NCBI GenBank assembly: GCA_948567375.1
Contig: OX419756.1
Coordinates: forward strand, 30,420,552 to 30,484,551
Reading direction: 5' to 3'
DNA from: Lunularia cruciata
Lineage: Eukaryota > Streptophyta > Marchantiopsida > Lunulariales > Lunulariaceae
Length of the DNA: 64,000 bases
A program made the translations under genes and the position numbers. Of the stretch, positions 23,331 to 31,640 are shown piece after piece. Under the pieces are notes generated by a model that saw only the letters and a list, made by a program, of their open reading frames with translations, was not told where the DNA came from and did no database searches. Numbering within the stretch: the first letter of the stretch is position 1; each line of letters begins with the position of its first letter.

Positions 23331-24521
23331 ATTGGTGGTTAGGTCCCTCTAACTCTAGATAGCCATCTACTCCAGTATATGGTTTACTCTATGATGGGCA
23401 AAAATCAAGAGGCCGGGTGCTATTGAGCCCCATTGTTAGTCGCTTGTCTGTAATCTATACCATATAAAGGATGAACTAGCTATAGGTCAAGTACATCTAG
23501 GACATAATCACTATCCTTAAGGAACCATTATGAGAGGAGTCATACATACCATACGCCATATGCCATCCTCTTGAATAGCTATCACACACTAACATAGTAG
23601 CAACTCCACTAGAAGAGCCACATAACATACATCTCAAGCCTGCACATACAAGTGCCAAGCTTGGGTCCATAACACCATCAATGTTTGGGAAGTGGCATGG
23701 CGTACAATTGAGCACATGAACCTTCCAACAACTCCATCACCTCCTTCCAATACAAGGACTCCAGATGGTAAAACCTCACGGACTCTCAAGATCATACAGC
23801 CTATAGAAACATCAAGTGTTGTTGATGTTGTTTGTTGTAAATATACATAGTCTCTTGGATGAAATCATCAAATCATCAAAGGGTCTATAACCTCCTCCTC
23901 AAATAGTAGCATAACGTAAGGTATCTCTATGTTGAGCAATCACCAAGTTCTCAAAGGCCATTGGCATCACTCTCCAAAAGATCTCTGCCTGTTGAGAACA
24001 TGCACTCATCCATACATCAAGATCACCCAAGTCCAAAACTATAGTATCATCTTGACAAATGACTATAGGTAAATCTGGATCTCGTCCATAGAGTAAAAAG
24101 TAAGGTGAGAAGGATGCTAAAGAGGCTTGCCAGCTGATAGCCCATGGCTAACCAAGGTAACTAGAGATCCCAATCTCCCAAGTGGCCTCTCTACAAACCA
24201 TACTTTTGCAATCCTCTCTTCACCGTCAGAACCACTCTCTCTACTAAGCCATCTGCCTCTCAAGATGATCTTGGGAGGTAGTACATCCCTAAGACATCAT
24301 CATGAATGTCTTGCTGAACTATACCAATATCTTCACTCTTTGGATCTGTGACCTCAATAACTCCTCCTATATGCGCTGAGAGAGATACCACCAAATCCTC
24401 AAAAAAATATACACAAAAAGGTAGATGCATGCCAACCTAGCACCATCTCCTCATCTGAGTCACCATGCCAACATGCTCCAATCTGATCTTGGTGGTTGGG
24501 ACATGAGCTTCTACTCAACTC
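23331..24521 (-). pseudogene. ME-B 3' coding end: linker, remnant integrase, PHD finger
   Basis: Minus-strand continuation of ME-B beyond the ME-A insertion. It follows ME-A 32,018-32,240 (RNase H/integrase linker), then jumps to the equivalent of 32,880, so about 640 bp with the zinc-binding region and two of the catalytic acids are deleted near 24,290. The integrase tail continues, then 23497-23715 gives CHFPNIDGVMDPSLALV, CMLCGSSSG and MLVCDSYSRGWHMAY. This is the same PHD finger as in ME-A, with two zinc-binding Cys changed to Tyr. Confidence 0.75.
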
Positions 24522-24968
24522 TGTCACGCCATTTGTAGTTCCGCATCTAGATGCTCGGACACTAGAGTTCTAGTGATAGTAGTTAGAGTTATTCTAGTAG
24601 TTTCTCAGAGACTACTTTCCGACGGTTAGATTTTGTGTTTGGGGTACTGACTTCACGGTGGGGCCCACCGTCACTTTGCACCATTTGCACCGTCGAGTGT
24701 ACTGTCAGCGGGACCGTTAGGGTTTCAATGCTAGCTTGAGTCCAGGGGGTATAGTTTTGAAGTGAGCTCCAGAGAGCTCACTTCTTTGATATTGAGCCTT
24801 CGAGTTCTTGGCTATGGTGGACAGAGGCCGGCAAGCGTCACCAGGATTCTATGCTTGAGTGGGTGTGGCTTGACTGTAATCACTGCCCAGTTGTTGGCAG
24901 TTTATAGAGTGACAGATCAAGTACTGATCTGAGTTGAGTTGAGTTGAGAGTGTTAAGCAATCTGATTA
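24522..24968 (+). repeat. ME-A terminal repeat A1 (447 bp)
   Basis: Starts TGTCACGCCATTTGTAG and ends AGCAATCTGATTA. It is followed directly by the leader (CATCAGAGAAGTG), not by repeat B. ME-B A1 joins the equivalent leader at the same base. Confidence 0.9.
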
Positions 24969-24985
24969 CATCAGAGAAGTGAAGT
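24967..24985 (+). promoter_or_regulatory. Possible primer binding site of ME-A
   Basis: TACATCAGAGAAG directly follows A1; its ATCAGAG core agrees with the initiator-Met site TGGTATCAGAGC, but the first bases do not. ME-B has ACATTATAGAAGTG here. Position is right for a primer site; the tRNA is not settled. Confidence 0.35.
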
Positions 24986-25379
24986 CAGGGGGAAATTGGG
25001 TGCAGGAACTGTGAGTGTTGGTGGTATCTCCAAGCTTGGTGGATCGTTGGTAGCTCGATTCAAGTTTTGTAATTCCCTAGTGTGTGGAAGCTCAATTAAT
25101 TGATGCAGATTTGGCAGTTAGGCGGAGGGTGTGCGGAAATGTTGGCCAAATTTCTAGCAAAGAAGGAGCAATTTTTTAGCAGTGTTGTGATTTTGAGCTC
25201 AGGAGGTGAAGGCATGACCAATTTGCTACGAGTTGGGCTCTGAAAGTCAAATTGAAGGTGGAGTTGAGAAGCTCTTCTCATGAATTTGTGATTTGGAAAA
25301 ATCCGTTCCGTCAATTTGGCTCGAGTGGAAAGTTAGCGGGGGATTTGGCGGACCGCCATCTTTAGGGTTTATGTCAGAT

Positions 25380-25669
25380 TTTGCGTCAGATTTACGTCAG
25401 ATTTGGAGGAGTTTTTGCTGTTTGGCCAGATTTGGAGGAGTTTTGCTAGTTTAGAGGAGTTTTGCCAATTTTGGAGGAGGTTCAAAGTGGCAACAAGAAA
25501 GGCCTCATTTGGCTGAATTTTGATTTTACGTCAGATTTATGTCAGATTTGGAGGAGTTTTCACTGTTTGACCAGATTTGGAGGAGTTTCGCTAGTTTGGA
25601 GGAGTTTCGCTAATTTTGGAGGAGGTTCAAAGTGGCAACAAGAAAGGCCTCATTTGGCTGAATTTTGGT
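25380..25669 (+). repeat. 145-bp tandem duplication in the ME-A leader
   Basis: Two units (25380-25524, 25525-25669), each running from TTT(G/A)CGTCAGATTT to the stretch CATTTGGCTGAATTTT. Within each unit a shorter motif, TTTGGAGGAGTTT, recurs three or four times. Confidence 0.85.
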
Positions 25670-25810
25670 GTTTAGAGGCTTTGAGGTATAGGGCTGTGGG
25701 CTATGAGAGGCTACGAAGGGCCAGCAAGCCAGCTTGCTGGCGTGAGGCTAGCTAGTTTAGAGTAGATCTTGGTCATTGGTTGGCAAAATCTGCCTTTCTT
25801 GCTAGATTGT

Positions 25811-25880
25811 GTGCAACAGGGTTTGACCCCTAGATCTCTTGTTCCTAGACTGGTGCTCTAGCCAACTGGTCCACCCTCAC
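25811..25880 (-). other. tRNA-like segment in the ME-A leader, antisense
   Basis: The minus strand carries TGGACCAGTTGG, 11 of 12 with the pol III A box (TRGYNNARNNGG), and about 35 bases later GGGTCAAACCC, 10 of 11 with the B box (GGTTCRANNCC), followed by a T-arm-like AGGG/CCCT stem. Total is about 70 nt, starting GTG and ending CAC. The acceptor stem does not pair well and the anticodon arm is too long, so it is not a working tRNA; a tRNA-derived or SINE-like relic fits. ME-B keeps it at 47478-47548. Confidence 0.5.
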
Positions 25881-26329
25881 TTGTTGTCCTAGTGACTATG
25901 CCACTGTTATCTATACACATGTAGCTTTGGCTAGGAAAGGCAATTTGATCCCATTCTTGGTGATCCTGGTAGCTTAGGACTTAGATACGAAAGGCTCTTA
26001 TGTCAAATGCAAAATGGTGGCAGAGTCAGTCCCGTGTTATGTTATGAGATGGAGGGTTTTTGTTTAGATTTCTTATGATTGGACCCCCTCCATTCTCTGC
26101 TTCCTGTTTGTGCACCACGTTTGTGTGAGGTGCTGTGACTTTTGAGCATTGGTGCTCTGGTGTGCTCTCGGTGGTGAGGCTGGAGTGATGACCAATCAGA
26201 CTACCTTTGTTTCTCTCCGGTGAGGCAAGAAGTGATGACCTGCAGACCGTGAGAGTGTATGTTATGATGGCAGGTTACAGGTTGCCCTTTCCCCTAGTGT
26301 AGTTATCTCGGTTAGAGTTACATTAGTGG

Positions 26330-26667
26330 GTGGTGCTTGGTGGTGTTGGCACTTGGTGGAGTACTTGCGGTTGTGACTTGCGGTTGCAGTTGGTGGTTTG
26401 GGTTTGTTGGTGTGGTTACTTTGTCACGACGGAGTTCTTTGGAGATTCCAGAGGAGATAGCCCTGCAGTACGGAGTGGGTTTACTTGGAGTGGTGCTCGG
26501 TATCAGCTTGTATCTCAGGTCCCAGTGAGGGAGGAGATTGACTCTGAGTTGGAGTTTGACACAGGAGCTGATTCAGTTGAGAGTGCACTTGGTGTGTCTG
26601 CACCGTTGTTGTGGGACATGGACGAGATTTATGGGGTCTCCAAAGGCCCTAGGCGTTACTCTGAATA
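26330..26667 (+). pseudogene. ME-A gag N-terminal region
   Basis: Open frame with GDSPAVRSGFTWSGARYQLV, then an acidic part (EEIDSELEFDTGADSVESAL) and WDMDEIYGVS; stop at 26,665. The next gag frame is offset by one phase, so a frameshift lies at about 26,665. ME-B reads similarly near 46,900-46,990. The start codon cannot be fixed. Matrix-like position, no family match claimed. Confidence 0.45.
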
Positions 26668-27420
26668 GTGGGTACCATTGAGTTGGATGACTTCATCCAG
26701 GAGTTTGACAGTTGGTGTGATTTGCAGCAGATGCGGAACCCGACTTTGTTCACACCCTTCATGGCATGGAAGGGGTTGTTTCAGCACTTGGAGGGTCCGC
26801 CGATGGATGACTACCATGAGTTCAAGAGAGCTTATTTGGAGGAGATTGAGTTATGGAGACAGTATTGGTCTCCACATTATGTCTCCATCACTTTAGGCTC
26901 GGTGGCTAGGAGTAGATCGGCTGTACCTACGAGTTCTAGCTCGAGTAGTGTTGGTGGAGCTAGTGGAGGTGCACTAGCTAGAGATAGTGCTACTACGAGT
27001 GGAGGTACCGCTGCAAGAGGTGATGTGGTACCGAGGTTTAACCCCATGGTGGAGTTCTTTCTATGTTTGAGGCAGAACTACCAGGGAGTACGGATTGACA
27101 AGCTGAGGAGCTTGCAAGAGTTCCAGCGGAAGGCTAGAGAGAGCCTACGTGAGGCATACACTCGCATGAGGCTGATGATCAATTTCACTCAGGGAGTTAC
27201 TAAGGCCCAGGCAGTCCGATTTTGGTATGGGATACTGGACATGGAGTTACAACGTAGAGTTTGTGATGCTACATTGTTGCAGGCTACTTTGCCCACTTTG
27301 GCAGTAGTCTTTGGTTTGGCTGAGCGTATTGAGCTCAATATGGTGGAGGAGAGAGTGGTGACATCTAGATTTGGTAGGGAGACCTCATCCACGGCTGTGA
27401 CTTCTTCTAGAGTGCAGTAG
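26668..27420 (+). CDS. ME-A gag, capsid-like part
   Basis: 250 codons without a stop. Contents: ELDDFIQEFDSW, MAWKGLFQHLEGPPMDDY; a Ser/Gly/Ala-rich linker (residues about 90-120); then MVEFFLCLRQNYQGVRIDKL, FQRKARESLREAYTRMRLMI and WYGILDMELQRRV. The last blocks match the gypsy gag pattern (W..F...F..., R....ESL.EAY.R...L, F..GL...L...V). Residues 230-250 lead to the zinc knuckles in another phase. The nominal GTG start marks the frame limit, not a likely initiation site. Confidence 0.7.
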   Translation: MGTIELDDFIQEFDSWCDLQQMRNPTLFTPFMAWKGLFQHLEGPPMDDYHEFKRAYLEEIELWRQYWSPHYVSITLGSVARSRSAVPTSSSSSSVGGASGGALARDSATTSGGTAARGDVVPRFNPMVEFFLCLRQNYQGVRIDKLRSLQEFQRKARESLREAYTRMRLMINFTQGVTKAQAVRFWYGILDMELQRRVCDATLLQATLPTLAVVFGLAERIELNMVEERVVTSRFGRETSSTAVTSSRVQ

Positions 27421-27436
27421 AGTGCACCACGCCTAG

Positions 27437-28087
27437 TTGGTTTTCAAGGACAGGGGTGTTGGACAGCCCAGATCCTATAGAGCGAGTGGAAGGCCTAGTG
27501 GAGTTAGATTCTTACCCTCATTTTCGGGTCAGCAGCAGCCAGTGAGTGGTGGTTTTGCTTGTTGGACTTGTGGTGGACCTCACCATAGGAGAGAGTGTAT
27601 TCAGGGCAGTGGACCTGATACCTTGGGTGCATCACAGCCAGCACAGAGGCAATGTGAGCATTGCCATAGATTTGGTCACACTAGTGACCGGTGTTTTGAC
27701 CTACACCCAAAGTTACGGAGTGGTAGGGCTGCTATGGCAGGTAGTAGAGGAGCTCTAGTTCATGGAGGACAAGGTGGTAGAGGTGGTGGTAGAGGATCTT
27801 CACCTAGTAGGGGTGCAGTACTTGCCCTTACTTCTGACACAACTATGGCCACTCGGATTGAGTAGTTGGAGCAGAGATTAGCTAGTATGGCTATTGCTCA
27901 AAGGAGATCAGATTTGGGTGCTGAGGCTTCCACCTCATATGCTAGTGATAGAGATGCTTTGGACTTCATGTGCGGAGCAGCACAGGTGGATGCATCTGAA
28001 GCAGTGACTAGGAGTGCAGTATGTGCTCCAGAGCCTAGAGGAGCATCAGTGGAGTTGGACCCACAGAGAGGAGAGGTTGGGAGATAG
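27437..28087 (+). pseudogene. ME-A nucleocapsid: two zinc knuckles and linker
   Basis: Same phase as the downstream protease. The first knuckle is CWTCGGPHHRREC (about 27,557), the second CEHCHRFGHTSDRC, a canonical CX2CX4HX4C (about 27,650). A Gly/Arg-rich tail (GGRGGGRGSSPSRG) follows, typical of RNA binding, then ATRIE-stop-LEQRLASMAIAQRRS, a short predicted helix. In-frame TAG at 27,863 and 28,085. Two different knuckles in tandem are retained in ME-B (45,885-46,010). Confidence 0.75.
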
Positions 28088-28123
28088 GTCAGACTTCCCC
28101 AGTCTTTCACACTATCTGAGGAA

Positions 28124-28911
28124 TTGCAAACGGCATCCATGGTTCCTAGACGTCCCAGTGTAGGTGTGGTAGGTGGTGATCGAGTACATGATGGACTACC
28201 TGCTAGTCAGCCACCTACTACTACACAGACTGAGTCTAGCATGATGTTGGGGGCGGCTCAGCTAATTATGCGGCATCCTTTGTTTTCAGCCAGTGACATG
28301 TTTACATTGGGAGTTGACCCAGCCCTAGTATTCCAGTTGGCTGCCACATTGTGTGAGAGTAGGGATGGTGCAGTTCCTACTACTAGAGCAGAGGTGGTTG
28401 GTAGTGGAGCTGACTTGGTTGAGGAGCATGGGATCCGTTTAGCGACCAATGGTTTATGGCAGGCAGCAACGGCTAGACTGGAGGAGTTGCTAGCTAGACC
28501 GGCCTTTGAGAGAGTGCGGTTTACACCTGGTGTTGTCCTATTGGATAACCAAAGGGGGATTTTTTGTTTGGTGGGACCTTCAAGGAAGGTCTATACACCA
28601 CTGAGAGTCTTGTTAGACTTTGGTGCACAGCCCTTTATGTTGGGGAAGGCTGCAGTTGTCGGTCTGGAGTTACGGAAGACCGATGTGGAGAGGTGTCCAT
28701 TTCAGATCCAGACATCTCTTGGTGGTGGTTCGACATAGTATATCACACGTGGAGAGCTTGTTGTCCAGGTTCAGCCTGGTCATCCGACTGATAGCTCGGT
28801 GGTGAGAGCTCAAGCTATTGCGACGATAGCTGAGTCAAATGATGTGCTAGTTGGGGGAGCAATGTTATACCCCATGCGTTTCAGCATTGACTATTGGGAG
28901 CATACCAGTAG
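28124..28911 (+). pseudogene. ME-A aspartic protease region
   Basis: The frame 28124-28738 runs SASDMFTLGVDPALVFQLAA, then LEELLARPAFERVRFTPGVV, then RVLLDFGAQPFMLGKAAVVG near 28,605. LLDFGA is read as the retropepsin LLDSGA with Ser changed to Phe. After a TAG at 28,736 the same phase gives ITRGELVVQVQPGHP, then NDVLVGGAMLYPM.FSIDYWE, the protease C-terminal part. Compared with ME-B, about 52 bp are missing in ME-A at 28,911-28,912, which also shifts the frame. Confidence 0.65.
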
Positions 28912-29217
28912 GCTTTAGTAGTAGCAGTCTTGGCTCACTACAGTCCAAGACCATGGCAACATCAGTTTTAGCTTTCAATGGTGCAGTTACTTGGCCTGGT
29001 GACTTGTTGGAGGGGAACGCCCATGCAGAGGATACTCCAGTACCAGAGGAGATCACTCGGCTTTGGAGTACGAGTGGGATTGTTCCATCCACCTTGGATG
29101 TTCCATTATGGAGAGGCATTGCAGCAACATGCAGATCAGTTGGTGCAGCAGGTTTAGAGTGGAGCCTACGTACCATTAGGAGATGAGTGTGAGGATGAGC
29201 CTCCAGAGGCGATTGCT
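28912..29217 (+). pseudogene. ME-A spacer between protease and methyltransferase
   Basis: The frame after the 52-bp deletion reads SLQSKTMATSVLAFNGAVTW, then LWSTSGIVPSTLDVPLW. Near 29,165 the phase changes to that of the methyltransferase (GDECEDEPPEAIAL). ME-B keeps a matching spacer at 37,290-37,620. No family recognised; it may be a linker or the methyltransferase N-terminal part. Confidence 0.45.
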
Positions 29218-30240
29218 TTGACACCTTTGGATACCACACTCATTGCTTGGCAGTATCCAATAGAGGGGATATGCCTATTGGAGTTGTTTGGTGGGATCAG
29301 CACTGGACTAGCTACGGTGTTACAAGCGGGTATTCAAGTACAAAGGTACTTGTATGTAGAGAGAGATGAGACTGCTAGGCGAGTCTCTCTACATCATGTA
29401 ACACACTTGGCCTATCGGTATCCGGAGTTATTATCGATGTTAGCAGTCAGAGGTTACCAGAAGGCCTTACCAGGAGACATTTCCTTTCTGGGGGCGCATG
29501 ACCTAGAGAGACATGGGCCTATTCACTTGGTGATTTCTGGATGGCCATGTCAGGGACATACACGTGCGGGCCACGGTTTGGGTCTTCAGGATCCTTGTTT
29601 TGGTATGTTTTGGGAGATGTTACGGATATTATGACATCTCCAGGTTCATCAGTCTGTTTCTCCAACTTACCTTCTAGAGAATGTTCCTTTGTTGGGTGAT
29701 TCTTGCAACAGAGTGGTAGCGAGTACACATCAGGTCCATTCTTAGATGGGACCTGCTATATTGTTAGATGTAGCCAGAGTGGGATCACGGGCTCATCATC
29801 TTTGTCTTTGGTGGACAAACCTCTTACCCAGCGAGGTTCTACAGTGCGCTTATGATGGGATTCAGCGACTTGACCACATCCTTGTTGATGATATCTTGGA
29901 TGTTGGGAGTTAGTCTCAGACAGTGGTAGTGGCTGATAGGTCACCTATGGTAGTGGTGAACCAAGTTGGACAGCCTAGAGCCACATTTCCCACACTCATG
30001 AGTTTCCCAAGCTCTCATGCTTTTTGAGAGGGAGGACCTGGACTTGTTTGGGACTCACAGTTACAGCAGTTGGTGGAGCCCAACGCTGATGAGAGAGAGT
30101 AGGCGATGGGTTTTTGCACCGGTATTACCGCTGTTCCAGCAGTGTCAGAGGCATCCAGGTGTCAGGTGTTAGGTCAGGCTATGGACTTGAACTATTTGAT
30201 TTGGATTGTGAGCCTTGGCTTGGCAGAGCAGTGTAGGATG
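29218..30240 (+). pseudogene. ME-A C5-cytosine DNA methyltransferase domain (DNMT3/DRM type)
   Basis: Would transfer methyl groups from S-adenosylmethionine to cytosine C5. In one phase: motif I LLELFGGISTGLATVLQAGI (29,275-29,335; cofactor loop FGG); motif II region YLYVERDETAR; motif IV ISGWPCQGHTRAG with catalytic Cys at 29,548-29,550; GLQDPCFGMFWEMLRIL; motif VI LLENVP (29,677); a motif VIII-like ILLDVARVGSRAHH; WWTNLLP; and a C-terminal GFCTGIT..., RCQVLGQAMDLN like motifs IX-X. The spacing (STGLATVLQAGIQVQRYLYVE) is closest to DNMT3/DRM. Motifs run in canonical order, not the permuted order of plant DRM. Five in-frame stops (29,632; 29,743; 29,911; 30,025; 30,100), no frameshift. Flanked by protease and RT, so part of the polyprotein. 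Confidence 0.85.
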
Positions 30241-30560
30241 CGCTTGATATGCATCACCACTCAGACCCTTGTGAGCCCTGTGCCTATAGAGACGATTCAG
30301 GCACATGTTGGGGGCGATGGACCAAGTGGACATGGTATTCTTGGGACACATCCAGTAGCTACTAGGGAGAGTGGTCTACTTGGAGTCCATCTTGGTGAGC
30401 GTGGGCTACTTGGATTACACCCTTGGTCCACATGGGATGCAGCTAGAGGACGTGTGGAGCTTGCAGCCAGAGTGGAGGGAGTTTTTCACACAGAGGTTGG
30501 GACCTCTAGTGGTCGGGAGCATGACACTATTGCTCCCAAGGGCCCAGTGTAGCAGTCAGT
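30241..30560 (+). pseudogene. ME-A linker between methyltransferase and RT
   Basis: Continues the methyltransferase phase to a stop at 30,550: LVSPVPIETIQAHVGG, then short repeats of the type (S/G)GLLG(V/L)H (ESGLLGVH, ERGLLGLH) near 30,370-30,420. The same repeats are in ME-B (35950-36294). No fold recognised. The phase changes to that of RT at about 30,560. Confidence 0.5.
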
Positions 30561-31640
30561 AAGTCTTCCACTCCTACTATAGTTACAGAGGATACTTGGG
30601 AGCCAAATCTTGGACCCAAGCTTACTGGAGAGGAAAGACGGAGGGTTTGGAGGTTCTTGAGGAGTCACACAAGTTGTTTTGCCTTCAGTATGAAGGATTT
30701 GGGTGCTCTGAAGGGACCTGGTATACGGATTGAGCTGACTAGCGACACACTAGTTTTCCAATGTCCTTATTGATATAGTGAGACGGAGAGGACATTGATT
30801 CAGAGCCGGAGTAGTGACCTTTTTGAGGCTGGTTTGGTGGAGATTTCACATGGAGAATATGCATCAGCGACAGTGATGCCAGCCAAGAAGGATACGCATG
30901 GCAACTATACAGATAGGTGGATGTGTGGAGATTACCGTCCTATCAACCGACAGACCAAGGCTGATCCGTATGCCATGCCTACATTGGAGGAGATTTTTGA
31001 TGCGATTGGGCATGCAAAGGTCTTCAATACTTTGGATCTTTGAGCGGGATATCATCAGTTGCCAATCAAGGAAGAGGATAAGTCCAAGACAGCATTTTGG
31101 GCTATTGATCCTCACGGCAAGGATGTGTTATATCAGTGGAGGTTCTTACCATTTGGGTTAAAGAACGCTCTTGCTGAGTTCCAGAGGGTCATGGATAGGA
31201 TCCTAGCTGGATAGGATTTTGCTCGGTGCTATATTGATGACATTTTGGTTTATAGCACTACTGTGGAGGAGCATGAGAGACAGTTGTTGGAGGTGTTTGA
31301 GAGGTTGAGATCTCATGGCCTCAAACTACATCCTGGGAAGTGAAGGTTCTTCCACGAGCAGGTTGAGTATTTGGGTCACACTATCTACCTCGAAGGACTT
31401 GGTGTTCAGCAGACCAAGGTGGAGGCTATTGCATGTATTCCTTGGCCTACGGATGTGAGCAGAGTGCGAGCATTCCTTGGGTTGGAAAACTTCTATTGCT
31501 GCTATGTTAGAGGATTTAGTGCCATTACCAAGGCCTTGACAAAGCTGACCAAGCTTACACAGGAGTGGTGTTGGGGAGATGAGCAGGAGAGAGCTTTTGT
31601 GGAGCTCAAGGAGAGGTTGACATCTACTCCTATTTTGAGG
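30561..31640 (+). pseudogene. ME-A reverse transcriptase
   Basis: Copies element RNA into DNA. Order: LTGEERRRVWRFLRSHTSCF, IRIELTSDTLVFQCPY, LFEAGLVEISHGEYASATVM, WMCGDYRPINRQTKADPYAM, KVFNTLDL-stop-AGYHQLPI, FWAIDPHG, WRFLPFGLKNALAEFQRVMD, CYIDDILVYS (catalytic Asp pair, about 31,230), GLKLHPGK-stop-RFFH, VEYLGHTIY. Stops at 31,041, 31,212 and 31,341, plus one at about 30,768. ME-B shows Leu and Cys where the second and third stops of ME-A lie in this core, but shares the first. Typical Ty3/gypsy RT; the exact clade needs a tree. Confidence 0.85.

Larger units (their letters stand above)
24969..26329 (+). other. ME-A leader
   Basis: 1.4 kb of untranslated sequence. It holds a 145-bp tandem duplication (25380-25669) and an antisense tRNA-like segment (25811-25880). 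Short frames here, such as 25462-25755, come from the tandem repeat and are not conserved as protein in ME-B. Confidence 0.6.

Noticed and set aside
24127-24351. Plus-strand frame of 74 codons in the ME-B integrase remnant
   Set aside because: Antisense of the integrase tail, which aligns with ME-A on the minus strand.
25811-25880. A functional tRNA gene
   Set aside because: A and B boxes are good, but the acceptor stem does not pair and the anticodon arm is too long.
28865-29239. Minus-strand frame of 124 codons opposite the protease/methyltransferase spacer
   Set aside because: Antisense shadow; not conserved in ME-B and no recognisable content.
29218-30240. A host DNA methyltransferase gene
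   Set aside because: It is flanked in phase order by protease and RT of the same element, has no introns, and recurs in ME-B at the same position.
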